DNA from: Pseudomonas sp. GD04019
GTDB lineage: Bacteria; Pseudomonadota; Gammaproteobacteria; Pseudomonadales; Pseudomonadaceae
Length of the DNA: 64,000 bases
Reading direction: 5' to 3'
Assembly: GCF_029837695.1 (NCBI RefSeq)
Contig: NZ_JAOEEA010000008.1
Span: 124,001-188,000, forward strand
Under the pieces are notes generated by a model that did not search any database, had not been told where the DNA came from, and saw only the letters and a list, made by a program, of their open reading frames with translations. This document shows positions 16,059 through 24,522 of this stretch, one piece after another. Position numbers and translations under genes: made by a program. How positions within the stretch are numbered: position 1 is the stretch's first letter; each line of letters opens with the position of its first letter.

Positions 16059-16802
16059 ATGTCCCGAATACTGCTGAACTGCGACATGGGCGAGAGCTAC
16101 GGCGCCTGGCGCATGGGCGACGACGAGCACGCCATGCCGCTGGTGGATCAGGCCAACCTGGCCTGCGGCTTCCACGCCGGCGATCCGCTGATCATGCGGC
16201 GCAGCGTCGCCCTGGCCGTGCAGCACGGCGTGAGCATCGGCGCCCATCCGTCTTATCCCGATCTGCAGGGTTTCGGCCGCCGCCATCTGTCCTGTTCGCC
16301 GGACGAGGTCACCGCCCTGGTGTTGTACCAGCTCGGTGCATTGGACGCCTTCTGCCGCGCCGCTGGTGTCCAGGTCGCCTACGTCAAGCCGCATGGCGCG
16401 CTGTACAACGACCTGGTGCGCGACGATGCGCTGTTCGGCGCGGTACTGGCGGCCTGCGCCGCGTATCGCCAAGGCCTGCCGCTGATGGTGCTGGCCCTGG
16501 CCGACAATGTGCGCGAGCGTCGTCTGGCCGAGGCGGCCGGCGTGCCGCTGCTGTTCGAGGCCTTCGCCGATCGCGCCTATCTCGCCGATGGCCAGCTGGC
16601 GCCACGGCGTCTGGCCGGTGCGGTCCACCAGCAGCCCGAGCGCATCCTCGAACAGGCCCTGGCCATCGCGGCGGGCGAGCCCTTCGCCGATATCGACGGC
16701 AAGTCCCTGCAGCTGCAGGCCGACAGCCTCTGCGTGCATGGCGACAACGCCGAGTCGCTGGCCGTGCTGCGTCGTCTGCGGGCCCAGCTGGACGCCCTGT
16801 GA
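16059..16802 (+). CDS. pxpA: 5-oxoprolinase subunit A (LamB/YcsF family)
   Basis: A 247-residue LamB/YcsF protein and first subunit of the ATP-dependent 5-oxoprolinase PxpABC, which opens 5-oxoproline to glutamate. Family motifs seen are [13 protein letters not shown] at the N-terminus, [30 protein letters not shown], and [12 protein letters not shown] in the middle. An AGGAGG box precedes the ATG. It overlaps pxpB by 4 nt (GTGA), so the three subunits are translationally coupled. Confidence 0.93.
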   Translation: MSRILLNCDMGESYGAWRMGDDEHAMPLVDQANLACGFHAGDPLIMRRSVALAVQHGVSIGAHPSYPDLQGFGRRHLSCSPDEVTALVLYQLGALDAFCRAAGVQVAYVKPHGALYNDLVRDDALFGAVLAACAAYRQGLPLMVLALADNVRERRLAEAAGVPLLFEAFADRAYLADGQLAPRRLAGAVHQQPERILEQALAIAAGEPFADIDGKSLQLQADSLCVHGDNAESLAVLRRLRAQLDAL

Positions 16803-17473
16803 TCCGTCTCGAGCCGGCCGGCGCCGAAGCCCTGTTGCTGGTGCTGGCCGAACAGCCGACGCCCGACCTGTCGCTGCGTATCGCCGCGCTGGCCGAGCGC
16901 ATTCGCCACGATCTGGGCCCGCTGCTGACCGATCTGGTGCCCGGCTGGACCAGCCTGCTGCTGCACTACGACCTGTTGCGCACCGATCACCTGGAGCTGG
17001 CCGAGCGGCTCACGCCTCTGCTGGATGCCTGGCTGGCTGCGCCCGTGGTGAGCGATGCCGGGCGCCTGCATGAAATCCCCGTGTGGTATGCCGGCGAGGA
17101 TCTGGCCGAGGTGGCGCGCAGCTGTCGGTTGTCGGTGGAGCAGGTGATCGAGCTGCACAGCGCCACCGAGTACCGGGTCGGCGCCATCGGTTTCGCGCCT
17201 GGTTTCGCCTATCTGGGCGAGTTGCACGAGCGCCTGGCCCTGCCGCGCCGTGCCACGCCACGCACCCTGGTACCGGCCGGCAGCCTGGCCATCGCCGAGC
17301 GGCAGACCGCCATCTACCCGCAGGCCTCGCCTGGCGGCTGGCATCTGCTCGGGCTGAGCCCGTCGCCCTTGTTCGACGTTGCCCACACGCCGCCGTGCCC
17401 GCTGGCGCTCGGTGATCGGGTGCGCTTTCTGCCCATCGACCAGGCGCGCTACCGCGCCGAGCTGCGCCAGTGA
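16799..17473 (+). CDS. pxpB: 5-oxoprolinase subunit B (KipI family)
   Basis: A 224-residue KipI/allophanate-hydrolase subunit 1 family protein. Signature segments are [61 protein letters not shown] and [14 protein letters not shown]. It works with PxpA and PxpC in 5-oxoproline hydrolysis; older annotation as a kinase inhibitor derives from Bacillus KipI. It begins at a GTG overlapping the pxpA stop and overlaps the next gene by 4 nt. Confidence 0.92.
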   Translation: MIRLEPAGAEALLLVLAEQPTPDLSLRIAALAERIRHDLGPLLTDLVPGWTSLLLHYDLLRTDHLELAERLTPLLDAWLAAPVVSDAGRLHEIPVWYAGEDLAEVARSCRLSVEQVIELHSATEYRVGAIGFAPGFAYLGELHERLALPRRATPRTLVPAGSLAIAERQTAIYPQASPGGWHLLGLSPSPLFDVAHTPPCPLALGDRVRFLPIDQARYRAELRQ

Positions 17474-18390
17474 GCGGCCTGCTCGTGGTGCGTGCGGGAC
17501 CGCAGAGCCTGCTGCTGGATGGCGGGCGTGTTGGCTGGCAGCACCTCGGGGTCTCTCCCGGTGGGCCGCAGGATCTGCATGCGGCGGCCTGGGCCAACCG
17601 TCTGCTGGGCAATCCGGCGGGTACGCCGCTGCTGGAGATCGCCCTGGGCGATGTCGAACTGCAGAGCCGCGTAGATACCTGGCTGGCGCTGACCGGTGCC
17701 GATGCACCCTTGAGTGTCGAGGGTCGGGCGCTGCCTGGCTGGGCACGCTTCGCCGTGCGTGCCGGCCAGCGCATTCGCCTGGGTTATGCACGCAGTGGCC
17801 AACGTGCCTACCTGGCGGTAGCGGGTGGTTTTCATGCCGCGCCGGTGCTGGGCAGCGTCAGCACCCAGTTGCGCGAAGGCCTGGGTGGTCTGGATGGTCG
17901 GGGCGGCAAGCTGGCCGCCGCCGATGAACTGCCCTGTGGCCCGGCTCATTTCGCCTGCGCCGCCAGCGTGCCCTGGCCCTATCTGCCGGACTATCGCGCC
18001 GCGCCCCTGCTGCGGGTGATCACCGGTGGCGATGCGGTGGAGTTCAGCGAGGCCGCGCTGGCCACCTTCTTCGAGCAGAGCTGGCGGCTCAGCCCGCAAT
18101 CCGATCGCATGGGCGCGCGCCTGCAGGGTGAGCCGGTAGCGGCGCCGCAGCGGCAGTGGTCGCTCGGCGTGGCTCGCGGCGCCATCCAGGTGCCGCCGGA
18201 TGGTCAGCCGATCATCCTGCAGGCCGACCGCCAGACCATGGGCGGCTATCCCATCCTCGGCTGGCTGCATCCGCTGGACCAATGGCGCCTGGCGCAATGC
18301 CCGGCGCAACAGAAGCTGCGCTTCACCCAGGTCAGCGTCAGTGACGCCCAGGCCGAGTTGCGCGAGTTCCAGCGCTTCTTCAACAACTAA
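17470..18390 (+). CDS. pxpC: 5-oxoprolinase subunit C (KipA/biotin-dependent carboxylase domain)
   Basis: A 306-residue KipA/AHS2 family protein and third subunit of 5-oxoprolinase. Recognisable segments are GVSPGGPQDLHAAAWANRLLGN near the N-terminus, RMGARLQGEP, and GQPIILQADRQTMGGYPILG in the C-terminal half. The GTG start overlaps the pxpB stop (GTGA). It is the last gene of the pxp operon, followed by a terminator-like hairpin. Confidence 0.92.
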   Translation: MSGLLVVRAGPQSLLLDGGRVGWQHLGVSPGGPQDLHAAAWANRLLGNPAGTPLLEIALGDVELQSRVDTWLALTGADAPLSVEGRALPGWARFAVRAGQRIRLGYARSGQRAYLAVAGGFHAAPVLGSVSTQLREGLGGLDGRGGKLAAADELPCGPAHFACAASVPWPYLPDYRAAPLLRVITGGDAVEFSEAALATFFEQSWRLSPQSDRMGARLQGEPVAAPQRQWSLGVARGAIQVPPDGQPIILQADRQTMGGYPILGWLHPLDQWRLAQCPAQQKLRFTQVSVSDAQAELREFQRFFNN

Positions 18391-18405
18391 TCGCCCAGAA
18401 AAGGC

Positions 18406-18429
18406 GAAGGCGCCACGGTGGGCGCCTTC
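18406..18429 (+). terminator. Terminator-like hairpin after pxpC
   Basis: GAAGGCGCC / GGCGCCTTC perfect 9-bp stem with a 6-base loop, 16 nt after the pxpC stop. The following T-run is poor (TGGCTTTC), so it may be a weak terminator or shared with the convergent repeat-protein gene. Confidence 0.6.
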
Positions 18430-18484
18430 TGGCTTTCGAGCTGTGCACACATCATTGCTTGCTGGCTCCTGACTCCACGGGGTT

Positions 18485-18877
18485 TCAGGCGATGCTGCTG
18501 CCGGTACGATCGAAGCCGTCTTCAGCCACGTTGCTACCGGTGCGGTCGAAACCGTCGGCGGCGATCTTGTCACCTGCACGCTCGGCGCCGTCTTCGGCGA
18601 CGTTGCTACCGGTGCGGTCGAAACCGTCGGCGGCGATCTTGTCACCTACACGCTGGGCGCCGTCTTCGGCGACGTTGCTGCCGGTGCGGTCGAAACCGTC
18701 GGCGGCGATCTTGTCGCCTACACGTTCGGTGCCATCAGCGGCGATGTAGCTAGCGGTGCGATCAAAACCATCTGCGGCGATATTGCTGCCGGTACGGTCG
18801 AAGCCGTCGGCTGCGAAGATGATGCCGCTGGCGGCGAAGGTGGTGGCGAACAGGGTGGCGAGGATTTGCTTTTTCAT
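18485..18877 (-). CDS. Secreted 12-residue tandem-repeat protein (DGxxR repeats)
   Basis: A 130-residue exported protein made almost only of repeats. Residues 1-22 (MKKQILATLFATTFAASGII...) form a Sec signal with a plausible cleavage site before ADG. From residue 21 to 128 there are nine consecutive 12-residue units of consensus [IV]A[AE]DG[FAT][DEQ]R[TVA][GA][SD][NK]. IAADGFDRTGSN alternates with VAEDGAERVGDK to give a 24-residue superrepeat. The regular spacing of Asp-Gly and acidic-x-Arg suggests a solenoid or metal-coordinating fold, which is inferred. The start is the ATG before KKQIL; the frame is open further upstream without a signal peptide. Monocistronic, function unknown to me. Confidence 0.8.
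   Translation of the reverse strand: MKKQILATLFATTFAASGIIFAADGFDRTGSNIAADGFDRTASYIAADGTERVGDKIAADGFDRTGSNVAEDGAQRVGDKIAADGFDRTGSNVAEDGAERAGDKIAADGFDRTGSNVAEDGFDRTGSSIA
18494..18817 (-). repeat. Nine 36-bp tandem repeats inside the DGxxR protein gene
   Basis: The coding repeat is also visible in DNA as a 36-bp period, with near-identical 72-bp double units across about 18530-18720. High nucleotide identity between double units suggests recent expansion or gene conversion, so copy number may vary between strains. Confidence 0.85.
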
Positions 18878-19191
18878 TGTTTGGTGCTCCGGGGTAGGGG
18901 TTAAGTTGTCTACGGGGCCTATGTTCGGGGAAGGACTTCGCCGAGAGAACTTGAAGCGGTTAATGCTGCGCATCAGCGTTATCGATTGTTTGCGCGGCGG
19001 CTCTAGACCGGGGATCTTGCGTGCCATGCGGGCTGTTCGGGAGGCGCTCAGTCACGCGTTTCCGGGTGCTGCGTACACCTTGGGCGGATGCCCCGTCATG
19101 CCGATGAGGCTAATCTGGTGCCTATGAACGCCCGTCGACCTTGCCTGTATGTATTGGCATCGCCGATAGAAACGACGGGCACTGGAGCGTG
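18878..19191. other. Intergenic region without recognised gene
   Basis: The 314 bp between the divergent repeat-protein and LivJ-like genes must hold both promoters. No strong sigma-70 box, palindrome or conserved RNA was recognised in it. Confidence 0.5.
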
Positions 19192-20328
19192 ATGATGTTG
19201 CGACGGCTGGTGTGCTGTTTTGCTGTATCTGCCTGGTTGTGTAGCGCCGCGGTCGCGGACGAGACGGGAGTCGATGCCAAGGAACTGCATCTGGGCATGG
19301 TCAATGCCCAGAGCGGGCCGGCGGCTGGCCTCGGCAAGGGCATGCTGGCGGGCGCCCAGGCCTACTTCCAACGGGTCAACGCGGCCGGCGGTGTCCATGG
19401 GCGGCGCCTGGTGCTGCTGGTGCGCGATGATGGTTACGAGCCTGCGCGTACGGCCCGCCTGACCGAAGAGCTGATCGACTCCCGCAGCGTCTTCGCTCTG
19501 TTCGGCTATGTCGGCACGCCCACTTCGCGGGCCGCGATGCCGGCCACGCTGGCCGCCGGGGTGCCGTACCTGTTTCCTTTCTCGGGTGCCGAGGTGCTGC
19601 GCGAGCCGCTGCATCACTGGGTATTCAATGTGCGTGCTTCCTACTTCGCCGAGACCGAGCTGCTGGCGGCGCACATGACCGAGGAGTTGAAGCTGAGCCG
19701 TGTCGCCCTGCTGATGCAGAACGACTCCTTCGGCGAAACGGTCAAGGGTGGCCTGGCCGGCGCGCTGCTCAAACGCGGCTTGCACGTCGAGGGCGAGGCA
19801 CGCATCCTGCGCAACTCGCTGCAGATCGGCGAGGCCGTGCGTCAGCTGCTGCCGAGCCAGCCGCAGGCGATCTTCTTCGTCGGTACCTATAAACAGTTGG
19901 CCGCGGCCATTCGCGAGGCCCGCGCCCTGGGCATGCAGGCGCGCTTCTTCAGCGTGTCCTTCGTCGGCACCGACAGCTTTATCGCCGAGGCCGGTGCGGA
20001 TGCCGAGGGCGTGTATATCTCGCAGGTGGTGCCGCCGCCCGAGGACGCCTCGCTGCCGCTGGTGCGCGACTACCAGGCGGATATGCAGGGACCGCTCGGT
20101 TACGCCTCGCTGGAGGGCTATATCGGCGCCGCCGTGCTGGTGGAAGCGCTGCGTCGGATCGGGCCGCAGCCGACCCGGGCGCAACTGGTCGATGCGCTGG
20201 AGTCCCTGGACCTCGACCTCGGCGGCTTCCAGGTGCGCTTCGGGCCCGATGACCACCAGGGCTCGGATGCGGTCTACCTGACCCGCATCGAACAGGGGCG
20301 GGCGGTGCCGGTGCAGCGCCAGCCCTGA
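19192..20328 (+). CDS. Branched-chain-amino-acid-type periplasmic binding protein (orphan)
   Basis: A 378-residue type I periplasmic binding protein (LivJ/Peripla_BP_6). The signal MMLRRLVCCFAVSAWLCSAAVAD is followed by LHLGMVNAQSGPAAGLGKGMLAGAQAYFQRVNAAGGVHGR and LVRDDGYEPARTARLTEELI, the standard opening of the family. Start: ATG at 19192 or the adjacent ATG at 19195; GGAG ends 4 or 7 nt upstream respectively. No permease or ATPase of a Liv system is adjacent, so it may be a sensor input or serve a distant transporter. It is convergent with the dpp operon, 7 bp away. Confidence 0.85.
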   Translation: MMLRRLVCCFAVSAWLCSAAVADETGVDAKELHLGMVNAQSGPAAGLGKGMLAGAQAYFQRVNAAGGVHGRRLVLLVRDDGYEPARTARLTEELIDSRSVFALFGYVGTPTSRAAMPATLAAGVPYLFPFSGAEVLREPLHHWVFNVRASYFAETELLAAHMTEELKLSRVALLMQNDSFGETVKGGLAGALLKRGLHVEGEARILRNSLQIGEAVRQLLPSQPQAIFFVGTYKQLAAAIREARALGMQARFFSVSFVGTDSFIAEAGADAEGVYISQVVPPPEDASLPLVRDYQADMQGPLGYASLEGYIGAAVLVEALRRIGPQPTRAQLVDALESLDLDLGGFQVRFGPDDHQGSDAVYLTRIEQGRAVPVQRQP

Positions 20329-20335
20329 GCGCACC

Positions 20336-21307
20336 TCAGCCGGAGATTTCCTCGGCGTGGTGGCAGGCTACCTGGCGCGCCTCGACCAGGCGCAGTTCCG
20401 GTACCTCCACGCGGCAGCGCTCGGTGGCGTGCGGGCAGCGTCGGTGGAAGGCGCAGCCGGGCGGCGGGTCGAGCGGGTTGGGCAGCTCGCCGGCGATCTT
20501 GATCTTCGGCTTGGCCGGGTCTGGATGGATCGCTGGAGTCGCGGATAGCAGGGCGCGGGTGTAGGGGTGCAGCGGCCTCTCGTAGATCAGCGCGGCCGGG
20601 CCCATCTCGGCCGGGCGGCCGAGGTACATCACCAGCACGTCGTCGGCCACGTGCTGCACCACCGCCAGGTTGTGCGAGATGAACACATAGCCGGTCTGGT
20701 ACTGCTCCTGCAGGTCCATGAACAGGTTGAGCACCTGGGCCTGGATGGACACGTCCAGCGCTGAGGTCGGCTCGTCCGCCACCAGCACCTTGGGTTGCAG
20801 CATCATGGCGCGGGCCAGGGCGATACGCTGGCGCTGGCCACCGGAGAACATGTGCGGGTAGCGCTGGTAGTGCTCGGGGCGCAGGCCCACCTGCTGCATC
20901 ATGCTCTGCACCTTCTCGCGGCGCTCGGTGCGCGACAGGCCGGTGTTGATCAGCAGCGGCTCGGCCAGCTGGTCGCCGATCTTCTGCCGCGGGTTGAGTG
21001 AGGCATAGGGGTTCTGGAACACCATCTGCACGTCGCGGCGCAGTTGCTTGCGCTGTGTTTTATCGGCGCCGGCCACCTCCTGCCCGGCGATCTGCAGGCT
21101 GCCGGCGCTGGGCTCCTCGATCAGGGTCAGGGCGCGGGCCAGGGTCGACTTGCCGCAGCCGGATTCGCCGACCACCGCCAGGGTCTTGCCGGCCTCCAGC
21201 TGGAACGACACGCCATTCAGCGCGCGCACCAGGGCATTGGGCTTGAACAGGCCGCGGGAGATTTCGTAGTGACGGGTCAGCTCGCGGGCCTCGAGGACGA
21301 TGCTCAT
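20336..21307 (-). CDS. dppF: Dipeptide ABC transporter ATP-binding protein DppF
   Basis: A 323-residue ATPase of the oligopeptide importer family. Walker A GESGCGKSTLARAL, Q-loop MVFQNPYASLNPR, signature FSGGQRQRIALARAM, Walker B VLVADEPTSALD and switch His ISHNLAVV are all present. The C-terminal oligopeptide-specific extension GCAFHRRCPHATERC carries the cysteines that ligate an iron-sulfur cluster in this family. The start overlaps the dppD stop (TGATG). It is the last gene of the dpp operon. Confidence 0.93.
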   Translation of the reverse strand: MSIVLEARELTRHYEISRGLFKPNALVRALNGVSFQLEAGKTLAVVGESGCGKSTLARALTLIEEPSAGSLQIAGQEVAGADKTQRKQLRRDVQMVFQNPYASLNPRQKIGDQLAEPLLINTGLSRTERREKVQSMMQQVGLRPEHYQRYPHMFSGGQRQRIALARAMMLQPKVLVADEPTSALDVSIQAQVLNLFMDLQEQYQTGYVFISHNLAVVQHVADDVLVMYLGRPAEMGPAALIYERPLHPYTRALLSATPAIHPDPAKPKIKIAGELPNPLDPPPGCAFHRRCPHATERCRVEVPELRLVEARQVACHHAEEISG

Positions 21308-22281
21308 CAGGCCACCTCCGCGGTCAGGTTGAGGGGGTAGAAGCAGCGCACCGCGCCGCGCACGTGCGGTTCCAGCGCCGGGCGTTGCTCGCGGCAGTGC
21401 GGCTGGGCGTAGGGGCAGCGCGGCGACAGCAGGCAGCCGGCGGGGCGGTCGTAGCGGCCGGGCACGATGCCGGGCAGGGTGGCCAGGCGCTCGGCGCCCA
21501 GGCTGTGCTCGGGAATCGCCTTGAGTAGCGCCTCGGTGTAGGGGTGGGTCGGTGCGTCGAACAGGGTCGGCACGCTGCCGATCTCCACCGCTTGCCCGGC
21601 GTACATCACGCACACGCGCTGGGCGGTCTCGGCGACCACGGCCAGGTCGTGGGTGATCAGCACCAGGCCCATGCCCTCGCTGCGCTGCAGGTCCAGCAGC
21701 AGGTCCATGATCTGCGCCTGGATGGTCACGTCCAAGGCGGTGGTCGGCTCGTCGGCGATCAGCAGCTTGGGTTCGGCGGCGATGGCCATGGCGATCGCCA
21801 CGCGCTGGCTCATGCCGCCGGAGAGCTGGTGCGGGTAGGCGTCGAGACGGCTGGCGGCGCCGGGGATCTCCACCCGCTCCAGCAGCTGCAGGGCACGCAC
21901 GCGGGCGGCCTTACCCTTGAGGCCGAGGTGCTGGCGCAGCACTTCCTCGATCTGGAAGCCCACCGTGTAGCTGGGATTGAGCGCGGTCATCGGGTCCTGG
22001 AACACCATGGCCAGGTCCTTGCCCACCACCTTGCGGCGCTGGCGGCCCTTGAGCGTGAGCATGTCGTGGCCGTCGAAACGCAGGCTGTCGGCGCGCACGA
22101 TGCCGGGGGCGTCGATCAGGCCCATCAGCGCCATCATGGTCACCGACTTGCCGGAGCCGGATTCGCCGACGATGGCTAGCACTTCGCCCTTGTCCACCGA
22201 CAGGTCGAGGCCGTCGACCACGGGTACGGCATCGGCGGCGCCGAAGCGCACGGACAGGTTGCGAATATTGAGCAGGCTCAT
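21307..22281 (-). CDS. dppD: Dipeptide ABC transporter ATP-binding protein DppD
   Basis: A 324-residue ATPase partner of DppF. Visible motifs are Walker [16 protein letters not shown]-loop [13 protein letters not shown], signature [15 protein letters not shown], Walker [13 protein letters not shown] and ITHDLAVV. The C-terminal [14 protein letters not shown] is the oligopeptide-family cysteine motif. An AAGGAGG box lies upstream of the ATG at 22281, and longer upstream reading is not needed. It is separated from dppC by a CT-rich repeat element. Confidence 0.93.
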   Translation of the reverse strand: MSLLNIRNLSVRFGAADAVPVVDGLDLSVDKGEVLAIVGESGSGKSVTMMALMGLIDAPGIVRADSLRFDGHDMLTLKGRQRRKVVGKDLAMVFQDPMTALNPSYTVGFQIEEVLRQHLGLKGKAARVRALQLLERVEIPGAASRLDAYPHQLSGGMSQRVAIAMAIAAEPKLLIADEPTTALDVTIQAQIMDLLLDLQRSEGMGLVLITHDLAVVAETAQRVCVMYAGQAVEIGSVPTLFDAPTHPYTEALLKAIPEHSLGAERLATLPGIVPGRYDRPAGCLLSPRCPYAQPHCREQRPALEPHVRGAVRCFYPLNLTAEVA

Positions 22282-22309
22282 GCCGACCTCCTTGCGTGCG
22301 CGGAATTCC

Positions 22310-22401
22310 CCCTCTCCCATTTATGGGAGAGGGTCGGGGAGAGGGCGGCGTGAGTCGTTATACCCTCTTCCCCAGCCCCTCTCCCGCAAGCGGGAGAGGG
22401 G
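22310..22401. repeat. CT-rich double-hairpin intergenic repeat, copy 2
   Basis: CCCTCTCCCAT-tt-ATGGGAGAGGG (22310-22333) and CCCCTCTCCCGC-aa-GCGGGAGAGGGG (22376-22401) form two hairpins whose arms can also pair with each other. It lies inside the dpp operon between dppC and dppD, so it may shape relative expression of the genes around it. Related to the element at 12565-12660. Confidence 0.8.
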
Positions 22402-22443
22402 AGGACAAGCGCCGGCGTTGGATAGATGTTCATGCTGGGCACC

Positions 22444-23343
22444 TTACTGCGCATTCTTCAGTTTCGGGTCGAGCGCATCGCGCAGCCCGTCGCCCATCAG
22501 GTTGATCGCCAGCACGCTGAGCAAAATGGTCAGCCCCGGCAGAGACACCACCCACCAGGCGCGTTCGATGTAGTCCCGCGCTGAGGCCAGCATGGTTCCC
22601 CACTCGGGCGTCGGCGGTTGCACGCCGAGGCCGAGGAAGCCCAGGGCCGCCGCGTCGAGGATGGCCGAGGAGAAGCTCAGGGTGGCCTGCACGATCAGCG
22701 GCGCCATGCAGTTGGGCAGCACGGTGATGAACATCAGCCGCGGCAGGCCGGCGCCGGCCAGGCGCGCGGCAGTGACGTAGTCGCGGTTCAGCTCGCCCAT
22801 CACCGCGGCGCGGGTCAGGCGCACGTAACTGGGCAGCGAGACGATGGCGATGGCGATCACCGTGTTGATCAGCCCGGGGCCGAGGATGGCGACGATGGCC
22901 ACGGCCAGCAGCAGCGAGGGCAGGGCCAGCATGATGTCCATCAGGCGCATGATCGAGGGGCCGAGCAGGCCCGGGAAGAAGCCGGCGACCAGGCCCATGA
23001 GGATGCCGGGGATCAGCGACATCAGCACCGAGGCCAGGCCGATCATCAGCGACAGGCGTGCGCCGTGGATCAGCCGCGAGAGCAGGTCGCGGCCCAGTTC
23101 GTCGGTGCCGAGCAGGAAGCGCGTCTGCCCGCCCTCCAGCCAGGACGGCGGGGTGAGCAGGGCGTCGCGGAACTGCTCGCTGGGGTCGAACGGCGCGACC
23201 CAGGGCGCGAACAGCGCGCAGAACACGATGATCAGCATGAACAGCAGGCCGCCGACGGCGCCCTTGTTGTGGGCGAAGGCATGCCAGAATTCCTTGAGCG
23301 GCGAGGGGTAGAACAGCGCCTGGTCGGCGGCGGTCGCAGTCAT
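22444..23343 (-). CDS. dppC: Dipeptide ABC transporter permease DppC
   Basis: A 299-residue inner-membrane permease. It has the N-terminal OppC-type leader domain (FWHAFAHNKGAVGGLLFMLIIVFCALFAPW), an FLLGTDELGRDLLSRLIHGARLSL motif typical of DppC/OppC, and the EAA-like coupling loop RDYVTAARLAGAGLPRLMFITVLPN. It pairs with DppB to form the channel. It is followed by the CT-rich repeat and preceded by a REP palindrome. Confidence 0.93.
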   Translation of the reverse strand: MTATAADQALFYPSPLKEFWHAFAHNKGAVGGLLFMLIIVFCALFAPWVAPFDPSEQFRDALLTPPSWLEGGQTRFLLGTDELGRDLLSRLIHGARLSLMIGLASVLMSLIPGILMGLVAGFFPGLLGPSIMRLMDIMLALPSLLLAVAIVAILGPGLINTVIAIAIVSLPSYVRLTRAAVMGELNRDYVTAARLAGAGLPRLMFITVLPNCMAPLIVQATLSFSSAILDAAALGFLGLGVQPPTPEWGTMLASARDYIERAWWVVSLPGLTILLSVLAINLMGDGLRDALDPKLKNAQ

Positions 23344-23362
23344 GGGTGCGCCTCCTGCTTGT

Positions 23363-23428
23363 GTAGGAGCGAGCTCTGCTCGCGAAGCTTTTGCGTGGCC
23401 GGGGTTCGCGAGCAGAGCTCGCTCCTAC
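23363..23428. repeat. REP-type palindrome (GTAGGAGCGAGC family)
   Basis: Perfect 24-nt inverted arms (23363-23386 and 23405-23428), starting GTAGGAGCGAGCTCTGC, with an 18-nt spacer. Same general design as the element at 1802-1865. It lies inside the dpp operon between dppB and dppC. Confidence 0.85.
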
Positions 23429-23457
23429 GGGAAGACATATGCGGCATGGCGTGTTCC

Positions 23458-24468
23458 TTAGCGCTGATGGCGAATACGTGGGTTAACCAGGCCGTAGAGG
23501 ATGTCCACGACGAAGTTGACCAGGATCACCAGGCAGGCGATCAGCAGGATGCCGTTCTGCACCACCGGGTAGTCGCGGGCGCCGATGGCCTCGATCAGCC
23601 ACTTGCCAATACCCGGCCAGGAGAAGATGGTTTCGGTCAGCACGGCGCCGGCCAGCAGGGTGCCGACCTGTAGGCCGAACACGGTGAGCACCGGGATCAG
23701 CGCGTTGCGCAGGCCGTGGACGAACACCACGCGGGCCGGGGACAGGCCCTTGGCGCGGGCGGTGCGGATATAGTCCTCGCGCAGCACTTCGAGCATCGCC
23801 GAGCGGGTCATGCGCGCGATCACCGCCAGGGGAATGGTGCCCAGCACGATGGCCGGCAGGATCATGTGCATCAGCGCGTCCTGGAACGCACCTTCCTCCT
23901 CGCTCAGCAGAGTGTCGATCAGCATGAAGCCAGTGACCGGCTCGATGTCGTAGAGCAGGTCGATGCGCCCGGAGACCGGCGTCCAGCCCAGGTACACCGA
24001 GAAGAACATGATCAGCAGCAGGCCCCACCAGAAGATCGGCATCGAGTAGCCGGCCAGCGACACGCCCATCACCCCGTGGTCGAACAGCGAGCCGCGCTTG
24101 AGGGCGGCGATCACTCCGGCGATCACGCCCAGAGTGCCGGCAAATAGCAGGGCGGCCAGGGACAGTTCCAGGGTCGCCGGGAACAGGGTGAGGAATTCGT
24201 CCCACACGCCCTCGCGGGTGCGCAGGGATTCGCCCAGATCGCCCTGGGCCAGCTTGCCGATGTAGTCCAGGTACTGGGCCGGCAGCGGCTTGTCCAGGCC
24301 CAGGCGGTGCATGGCTTCGGCGTGCATCTCGGGGTCGACGCGGCGCTCGCCCATCATCACTTCCACGGGGTCGCCGGGGATCAGACGGATCAGCGCGAAG
24401 GTCAGCAAGGTGACGCCGAAAAAGGTGGGGATCAGCAGCCCCAGGCGTCTGGCGATAAAGGACAGCAT
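23458..24468 (-). CDS. dppB: Dipeptide ABC transporter permease DppB
   Basis: A 336-residue inner-membrane permease with the DppB/OppB N-terminus (MLSFIARRLGLLIPTFFGVTLLTFALIRLIPGDPV), six membrane helices and the coupling loop REDYIRTARAKGLSPARVVFVHGLRNALIPVLT. It forms the heterodimeric pore with DppC. The spacing to the upstream binding-protein gene is 54 bp. Confidence 0.94.
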   Translation of the reverse strand: MLSFIARRLGLLIPTFFGVTLLTFALIRLIPGDPVEVMMGERRVDPEMHAEAMHRLGLDKPLPAQYLDYIGKLAQGDLGESLRTREGVWDEFLTLFPATLELSLAALLFAGTLGVIAGVIAALKRGSLFDHGVMGVSLAGYSMPIFWWGLLLIMFFSVYLGWTPVSGRIDLLYDIEPVTGFMLIDTLLSEEEGAFQDALMHMILPAIVLGTIPLAVIARMTRSAMLEVLREDYIRTARAKGLSPARVVFVHGLRNALIPVLTVFGLQVGTLLAGAVLTETIFSWPGIGKWLIEAIGARDYPVVQNGILLIACLVILVNFVVDILYGLVNPRIRHQR

Positions 24469-24522
24469 TGCGTTGTGGTACTCCGCATCAGGTTGAACCC
24501 GCGCCTTCGTGGGGCGCGATTG

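Noticed and set aside
18494-18817. Possible CRISPR array because of regular 36-bp repeats
   Set aside because: Units are contiguous with no spacers, stay in a single coding frame after a signal peptide, and no cas gene is near.
18878-19027. N-terminal extension of the 12-residue-repeat protein
   Set aside because: The ATG at 18877 opens a clean signal peptide; the extension would bury it.
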